A stretch of 64,000 nt of DNA from Lunularia cruciata (taxonomy: Eukaryota > Streptophyta > Marchantiopsida > Lunulariales > Lunulariaceae), in NCBI GenBank assembly GCA_948567375.1, contig OX419760.1, positions 31,992,001 through 32,056,000 of the forward strand, in the 5' to 3' direction. This document shows positions 57,252 to 64,000 of the stretch, piece after piece (position 1 is the stretch's first letter; each line of letters begins with the position of its first letter). Both the position numbers and the translations under genes were made by a program. The notes below the pieces were generated by a model. The model worked only from the letters and a program-made list of their open reading frames with translations, was not told the DNA's origin and did not search any database.

Positions 57252-60200
57252 TCATTTCAGCATATACAGTGGAGTTCCAGTTGAAGGTTGATGGTGAACA
57301 GGGTACCCTAGTTGAAGAGATGGTTGAGATGTGGGCTGTGGATCTCGTAGATTAGGCTGGAGAGGATAAACCGTAGGCACTGATTGTGTTGCAGCCGATT
57401 CGGACCTGGCATTGGGACTTTGCAGGTTGGAACCTAGGCCTGGCACCCCTCTTGCTGCTGCGTCTGCTATTCCCTTTGCGTCTACAAGCTACAACAAAAC
57501 CAGGAGACATTACACTCCATGCTTCGGGAAACACAATCACGCAATCACAGAAAGGATTCTCAGGTGAAAGCAGTCCAAACCTAGTGCGATGGTGAGGTGC
57601 AGATTCAACTGCAGAAATTGCAACATGTATGTACTAGCTTAGTGCTTCAAACGATTCATCCACAGCGTTTCAAGACCTTCCTCACGGGGTAGGAAAAATC
57701 AGGAGTACCTTTCTGCGGAGCTCCTCGTTTTCTTCATGAAGTTTATGTTCCTGGATGACAAAGTCGTCGATACGTCAGTTTCTATAAAGAGAACCGACTG
57801 ATAGCCTCTTGCACATAATGTGGACACAATGCCAGTTAACTTTAGGTGGCCTAAAAAAATTTGAAATTGGCAACGTTCTTGCACACCTACTTTTTAGGAC
57901 TTAGTAAGGCGGCTTTAAGGGTTTGAGGCCTTGTTCATAACACGAATTGTGTTTCAAAGTTTTAAGAAAGATAATGGTAAATTCTGCACATACTGCTTCG
58001 ACCAATTCAATTGCGAACTTACAAATACCTTACGCCGCAGTTCCTCTATCTCCTCAAGTAAAAGTTGGCTCTGCGTCAAAGAAAAACGACAGTGGATGAG
58101 CTGGCATCACACTAAAAGGCATAGCTGCATGATCCAAACATAAATAGTGTAAAAAGTGCGTAATTAGTATTTATTTCCTACTTTGTGCATGCAAAGTTGA
58201 CTCCTGTACCAAGGTATCATCACACCGTAGGCAATCTACTAATAAATATTCTACAAGACAGAATCGCCGATCATACAAAAAGTAGATTGTATAGGTGGCT
58301 GCACAGGGTCCCGGTGAAGAATGTTCACAAATTTTAGGAGGGGATTGAAGGACGATAGAAACCGCTTATGATTCAAGCTTTCAGCCTCAGCTGAATGATG
58401 GAACTTAGATAAACAAGCAGACTTCCATTGAGGCCATCTCTGAAAACATGGAATCATCACTAAGGTCCTGCCAGATACCGATACCTTTCTTTGGCGAACT
58501 CGACTCACTCCCACATCGAGTTGTTGCTCAAGCTGGAGCAGGTCAGGTACGCTCAGCACAGTCAAGTCTTCGCCGAGCATGTGCCTGTAAGTAATGAGAG
58601 TCTTCAATGACTTACATTGGCCTCCATGAGATGAGATGGTGTCCCTAAGTAGAGAATCTCGTGCATAACCGAACTGGAGTGGCATTGTAGTTGAACACAG
58701 TTGACAATCCCAAGCAGGGAAAAACCAGCGTACACACTGTATTTGGACGCAAAAGGGTCTTCTATCGCGGCGGTGTTTGACTTTACCAATAAACTCCATT
58801 CTTCCATAACAGGCTACGTATCAACAGCAGGATAATACTTATACCTCTGCGTATGTTGAGAATGCTCCAACTGCTGCCGCAACTTCATCACTTCCCGACT
58901 CATGTACTGCACAACGGTGTAAGGATTAAGTACAATCATCCATACATCTGAACAAGACCTAAACCAAGGAAAAGGGAGGTCTCTGCGAATTCAAGTACAG
59001 CCAGAGCATGATTCTCGGCAAGTACATTCGCATCATAGGTAGTGCAGACGTACTGAACTCCATGCACTCGATTGAGAGGAGTATGGTTGGAACAAACAAC
59101 ATATATGAAGTTCCTGGATATGAGTAGTAACTGACCGTAATGAAGAGAACCTCACAAGATTGCTTGGGACAGACATCTCACACCTGACTGGGGTCAAGAT
59201 AAGAGGACTTACGTCACTGTTATCGCCAATTCGACCTGCCTGGATTCCGTCTGGATTCTTACTGTATCTTTCAAGAATCTCCTTCATTCTAGCTATCACA
59301 AAATCCGTAAAGTTCCAACAAACGCGTCAGGAGAATATGTCAGCGCAATATATACAGGCCTGCGTGAGTTCCGCGTAAGAAAAAGCAACAGACTTCTCTC
59401 TCGGAGAATATGTCAGCGCAATATATACAGGCCTGCGTGAGTTCCGCGTAAGAAAAAGCAACAGACTTCTCTCTCGGCCTATGTACAAGAAAGTGTCATC
59501 TCAGTAGAGGTCACGGTAAATCCGAATTCAACCCCCGGCATGCCAAGCACATCTGCGATCAGGAAGTAGGACTTCCGGAAATCATTTTACAGTGCTGTCT
59601 GAGATGTACTTGCAATTAAAAAAAGTTACTCGATTGCCGGAAACGGATGTCACAAAATGGCACCAATTCAGCTTACTTAACAGTTAGATATCGTGACCTA
59701 GGTTTTGAATGCAACTATTAGACAGATCGTCTAGTTCAAATTGAATACGCTGGTTTCATACATGTGAATCTCAAGTCGCTTGATGTCTCCTCACCTTCTA
59801 CACCAATGCTCACGTTATGAGCCCAAACGTGGATGCATCGTGTTCTTCAAGATCCCTCTCTAGGTATTGAGTCATCAGTCCTGGCAATTAACGTCAGGAA
59901 TATCCCAACGGGCGTATCGCACTTGCAGAAATCCAATAGGACAGGACTTTTCAGTCTCGCAGTTCCATTAGAGGATACTGGGCATCAGAGTGGGACGAGT
60001 GAACCAGACATGATCCTGGTCCTCACATCCCTAGTTATGGTATCATGTACCTAGAGGGGGATTCTTCCCTGAACGACGGTGGTCTATTATATTCCGAGGT
60101 CATTGGATGTCAGGGACTGGGACGAGGTCAGCTAACGATTCTGGTCCAATGTCCCCCCCAGTGTCACACTCGCCTGTCAATGATTATCATCGAGTCAGCT

Positions 60201-62371
60201 ATCAATCCCAGGTGAATGTCCCTTCAAAAACATTACATCAGCTCATTAGAACCCGAAAGTGGCGGACAATAATGTGCCTGTGAGAGTAATCAGGACATTC
60301 GCAAGTGCCCCTCACTGAGTCCACTACAAGTTCTTGGATCTCCCTCTAAGCTTAGCCGATTCTTCAATTCCCAAGTGTTACTTGCCGGACAAACCTTTTT
60401 ACCTAAATACAACCTTCATGGAGGCGGCAGTACTTACTACAAGCCAGTATATATTTCCTGTAATTCTTGTTCGGGGCCACGGCGGGAATTCTTATGCTCC
60501 ATCACACTAGAAGGGTATGTCCATGGTCCCTTTCTGTTCCAGATTTCCCAGGAGCTCGCTTTCCCACCGAGAAGACATGTGCTAGACCTCTGGTACGACT
60601 GAAAGTTACTGCCGTTGCGACTTAGCAAAGGGCAATTGTGAAGCCGACTCACAGCTGTAGAATATCCATAATCATAACTGTAAGAACGTCTACGGCGCCC
60701 CTCCAGAGTATCATAAGAAGCAGTACGACAAACCAGTACAGCAGCTACATAATTTATTCTTTGGTCCGGTCATCACCAAAAGGATGGTACAATTCGGCCG
60801 TGTTTTGGTCTTCAGGATCAAAAGAGCACCACATTCTTAAAATAATCACTCACCGACCTTTCTCTAGTTGACTGTAGTGAGGCACGCTCGTGAGAACCCC
60901 CGAGATACCGCCACGTTCTCCTTGTTGAATTCGAAATACTTTGTGAAAGACTTGTCCGGACTTGGAAGTCATGACAATTCAAGCCAGGGTTGACTGATCT
61001 AATCCATACTAGAATCAGCGCGGCGTAGAAAAACTTCGCTTAAGGATTACTCAGACACCATAGAAGCTAACTGAGAGCACTCTGCAAGAGTTAATTCCCA
61101 AGAGTAAATAAGCCTCCGACATAAAATGCGGCCCGGGAATTTCGGCACTTCAACAAGTAGGCGGAAATCTCAGTGCTCGTGCCCCTTCATTACATGTTCA
61201 AGTACTAGATCGACTAAGTCGGATATTGTTGCTAGTGCTGACTCAATTCTGAGATACTTGACCGTCGGGCGACCGACGATTTCTTAGCAACTCTCTCTCT
61301 CTTCCTCTCTGAAGAATCGCGTTTTGCATTACAGGTGAATATACCAGCACATTGAAGCTCTTCCTGCGTGCATCACACTAAGACGGCAAGCACTTAGAGA
61401 TACACTACACTAATTTCCTCCTTCAACTCCAAGAAGGTCGGTGACCACGGATCCGGGTGCAAGTTGCGCCCGGGGCTCATAGTCAGCCTCTGACCTGAAA
61501 CGAAGAGAGGATCGTCACATTCGTGCCCCAGCATCGGGAAGTTGATAGCACCCGTAATGAGGGTTAAATTAACTGATGACCACCTGCCTTGAAGTAGTAA
61601 TGACACAAAAAGTCATGAACGATTTGTATACAGTGGATATAGAGTGCCCCATGCCGGACTTCCTCATGATGAGACTCACGTACTTGCTGAGGAACTGAAA
61701 TCCACGAAAACAGAAGGATTCGTGAACCACCTATGCAAGTCTTTTCCAAACGGTGCATTCGCAAGATTGAGAAAGCAGATTACCGGAGATAGACGAAAGG
61801 GGTTTGTTTATGAAATCAGATGTTGCAAACACCTGGCCATACTATCCAAGGCGTAAGCTGAGATCCCTTCATTGATTTGAGACGGCCTAAACTGAACGAC
61901 TGACCGTTTCTGATGTTGACACAGCGCGCTGGCAGAATATCTCCGCCAATTAGCAAGTCCGAGACATCATACCCTTGTTGAGGGCGGGGATCTCCCCCGC
62001 GCAAACCGTAATTACATGACCTCGCAGCCATTTCCAATTGTCTAGAGACATTTTATCCATGTGCGGGGGGTCTCACCGTTATTTCAGTTAGTCGACCACT
62101 ATGCATAAGAGGTTTGACTCGAAAAGCGTGTTGATAGAGAGTCTCGCTGATCACATTGAAAAGAAGGAAGAAGATCATGAACATACCCTCCATTGCTTGA
62201 GAATTCAAAAAGCTTCCCGGTGCTGGAGAAGATTATGACCGCTATTTCGGCGTCGCACAGCACTGAGAGTTCATGAGCCTTCTTCATGAGGCCACCGCGT
62301 CGCTTAGAGAACGTGACCTGCCTACTGGTAGGATTCTCTATTTTCTTAATTTCTATTTTTCCGCGCCCCAT
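57252..62371 (-). CDS. MIKC-type MADS-box transcription factor, seven coding exons
   Basis: Exons: 62,187-62,371; 59,213-59,288; 58,845-58,906; 58,485-58,584; 58,029-58,070; 57,709-57,750; 57,252-57,488. All introns are GT-AG and phases agree; the product is 247 residues. Residues 1-60 are the MADS DNA-binding and dimerisation domain ([20 protein letters not shown] at the start). The I region starts [14 protein letters not shown]. The K domain has [21 protein letters not shown] and [15 protein letters not shown]. The 42-base exons 5 and 6 encode [12 protein letters not shown] and [12 protein letters not shown]. The C-terminal exon contains SLQLGYP and ends PLYMLK. Exon lengths 62, 100, 42 and 42 are the classic land-plant MIKC pattern. 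Proteins of this class bind CArG boxes as dimers and control development. Intron 1 is 2.9 kb, a usual site of regulation. No defects are seen. Confidence 0.95.
59330..59475. repeat. 73-base tandem duplication in MADS intron 1
   Basis: Two copies with period 73, each starting GGAGAATATGTCAGCGC, apparently identical. On the gene's strand it lies about 40 bases upstream of the exon 2 acceptor, where branch point and pyrimidine tract are expected nearby. Confidence 0.95.
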
Positions 62372-64000
62372 TGGATCCTTTCCAATTTGTGGCGTCGTCT
62401 TTAAACCTTACTGAACCTGCCTCGCTCACGCCCCCTCTCCGGCTGTCTCTCCTCAGTATCGTCCTCTGCTTCACACTATGAACGTCCTCAATCGTTTCAA
62501 AGGTAGAACTCAAGCCTGCTGGATGACTACTCCTCGGAAAGCTCTAAGTTGCCACTGTGATGACAGCACGTGCTCCACACTCCTTCCCAAGCTTCAAACT
62601 CGTCACACTGTTCGCACGTGAGAGATGAGAGAATCAAGTGAGCATCAAATAATCATTCGCTGGCAACACAAGGTGTCAAACACCTGCATTCTCCACGTCC
62701 TCGAAGCACAAGTGACAGTTAGATCCGTCGGACTCCCGTTAAACGTCTTCGTCTGAGGTGCTGAAATTGTATAGACGATTGGTAGCAACTGATGATTTGA
62801 AGAACTTCAAGACAAAAGACTTGGCGACTGACTCTTAACAGACGGCAATTCTTCCCGCAAGCGAAACAGCAAGTGCAGATTTGAGAGTTTCCAAGAGGCG
62901 AAATATAGAGACATCGAGGGCTGCGCAAGGATCCTACATGTAGTGGAACATGCTCGAAAGGCAGACTAGATATATGACACCTGAAGCCAAACCGAGTGTT
63001 GAGACCGCCCTAGCTGCTGAACGTACCCTTAAAGAACGGACGACAGGTGCTTATTGCTTCTTAGAGAGGAAAAGTTCACCGAACACGACGCTCCGTGGAG
63101 CGACAGAGATAGCAAACCATGAGACTGGTGGTTCCACTCAATTAAGCAAGTGAACGACGACTCTACCTGGTTGTCTGTGTCTATCTATCTCATGCACTCG
63201 CTCCCACTCCCTCGCACACACACACCCTCGCAAGGACTCTCTCCCCCAAAGCATTCGGAAGTGAGCGGCACCCCTCCCCTAGAAGAACGAAAGAGAGAGA
63301 CAGAAGAAAAGAATGAGATGAGAGAGGAGTCGCGTCGAAGGGGCGACGCCTGTGCTGTGCTGGCTGGCCTGTAGTAGGATAAGGGTGCGTGCGGAGAAAG
63401 GGGTGGTGGGTTGAAAGAGACAAGAGATAGAAATGGAAGGAGTGAAGTAGGATGGGAGGCAGTCGGGGAGAGAAATAGGAAAGCCGATGGGAGGGAGGGA
63501 GGGAGGGAAGGAGGAGGAGGAGGAGGAGGGAGGGGGAGGGATGGATGGATGGATGAATATGGGAGGAGGTGGGGGATGGGCATGGGCATCTCTTTCAAGG
63601 CATTCACGCTCAAGGATCTGTCCGGACCTGTCTGCCTTGCATTCCCGCGCGTCAGTACCGGGCAGGGTCCGGGCAGCGCGAACTTCGAGACAAGACCGCC
63701 GCGTCACCGGAATCAGGGTCGTAGCCCCGTAGCTTTGCTACAAGGCCGGCTGGGGTTTTGGGTAGAGGACAAAGTCCAGGGTTGGAAAGCTAAGGATCTC
63801 GCTATCTATATAGGGAAATTTTCACTCGCGATAAGGTCCTAAACTCCGAACGTGGAAAAGGTGGGAGGGGAAAGACAAGCCCGTCCTAAATTTATCAACA
63901 ATGCCCAAGTTCATGGAACAATCCCCACGACCGACAGGGTGTCCCATGCAAATCCGGCTGATCGACGGGGAAGTTCTTCCCGGCCGCCTTAAGTGTTTCC
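62372..64000 (-). promoter_or_regulatory. Upstream flank and presumed 5' leader of the MADS-box gene
   Basis: No separate gene recognised. On the MADS strand the part at about 63,160-63,560 is strongly pyrimidine-rich (CTCC and CCAT runs), typical of plant core promoters and 5' leaders. Long frames here encode only Pro/Ser-rich low-complexity sequence and are probably not genes. A 5' untranslated intron is possible but not demonstrable. Confidence 0.45.
63479..63560. repeat. GGGA/GGA/GGAT simple repeats upstream of MADS gene
   Basis: Runs of GGGA, then GGA, then GGAT units on the plus strand within about 80 bases. Confidence 0.93.

Noticed and set aside
63185-63707. Overlapping 142-codon open frames upstream of the MADS gene
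   Set aside because: They translate simple CT/GA-rich repeats into Pro/Ser runs, overlap in several frames and show no domain.
1-64000. tRNA or rRNA genes
   Set aside because: I saw no cloverleaf-compatible sequence with conserved B-box bases and no rRNA motif; the initiator-tRNA-like stretches are retroelement primer-binding sites.

Overview
The window reads as nuclear DNA of a streptophyte, most likely a non-seed land plant. The basis is a complete MIKC-type MADS-box gene with the exon lengths typical of land plants (185-76-62-100-42-42-237 coding bases) and an intronless TTC1-like TPR gene, beside a large block of decayed plant-type LTR retrotransposons. No prokaryotic gene organisation is visible. 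The species cannot be named from the sequence.

Bases 1-37,767 are one nest of retroelements, resolved by matching target-site duplications (TSDs) and empty sites. Element 1 (minus strand) is a Ty3/gypsy-type element running off the left edge. Its 5' repeat was hit by element 2, same family, plus strand, 8,954-37,392, TSD ATTAT. Element 2 was hit in gag by a complete Ty1/copia element (10,885-17,670, TSD GGTGG) and by element 3, an RT-less Ty3/gypsy derivative (17,816-30,486, TSD GGAYT). Element 3 holds element 4, a chromodomain-bearing Ty3/gypsy element (21,913-29,062), whose integrase holds a solo LTR of its own family (23,441-24,182, TSD GTGGT). A solo repeat of the element 1/2 family (2,980-3,531, TSD AGGTT) sits in element 1.

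The most interesting object is the element 1/2 family. Between protease and reverse transcriptase both copies carry the linear motif series of a C5-cytosine DNA methyltransferase (DNMT3-like: motifs I, IV, VI, VIII, IX/X), and after a DDE integrase there is a C4HC3 PHD finger. The repeats are not ordinary LTRs: the TSD-bounded copy reads A1-body-B1-A2-B2, a split-direct-repeat layout known from tyrosine-recombinase retroelements, here joined to a DDE integrase and TSDs. All copies are decayed, mostly by C-to-T and G-to-A changes.

Bases 37,768-41,356 are AT-rich intergenic DNA with a (TA)n tract and a small integrase relic. The TTC1-like gene is at 41,357-42,220 (+). From about 44.1 to 49.6 kb lies a rearranged Ty1/copia family with parts in opposite orientations, including an inverted junction near 48,592. 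From 49.6 to 57.2 kb I recognise no gene. The MADS-box gene occupies 57,252-62,371 (-), and its upstream flank holds a long pyrimidine-rich (coding strand) simple-sequence tract.
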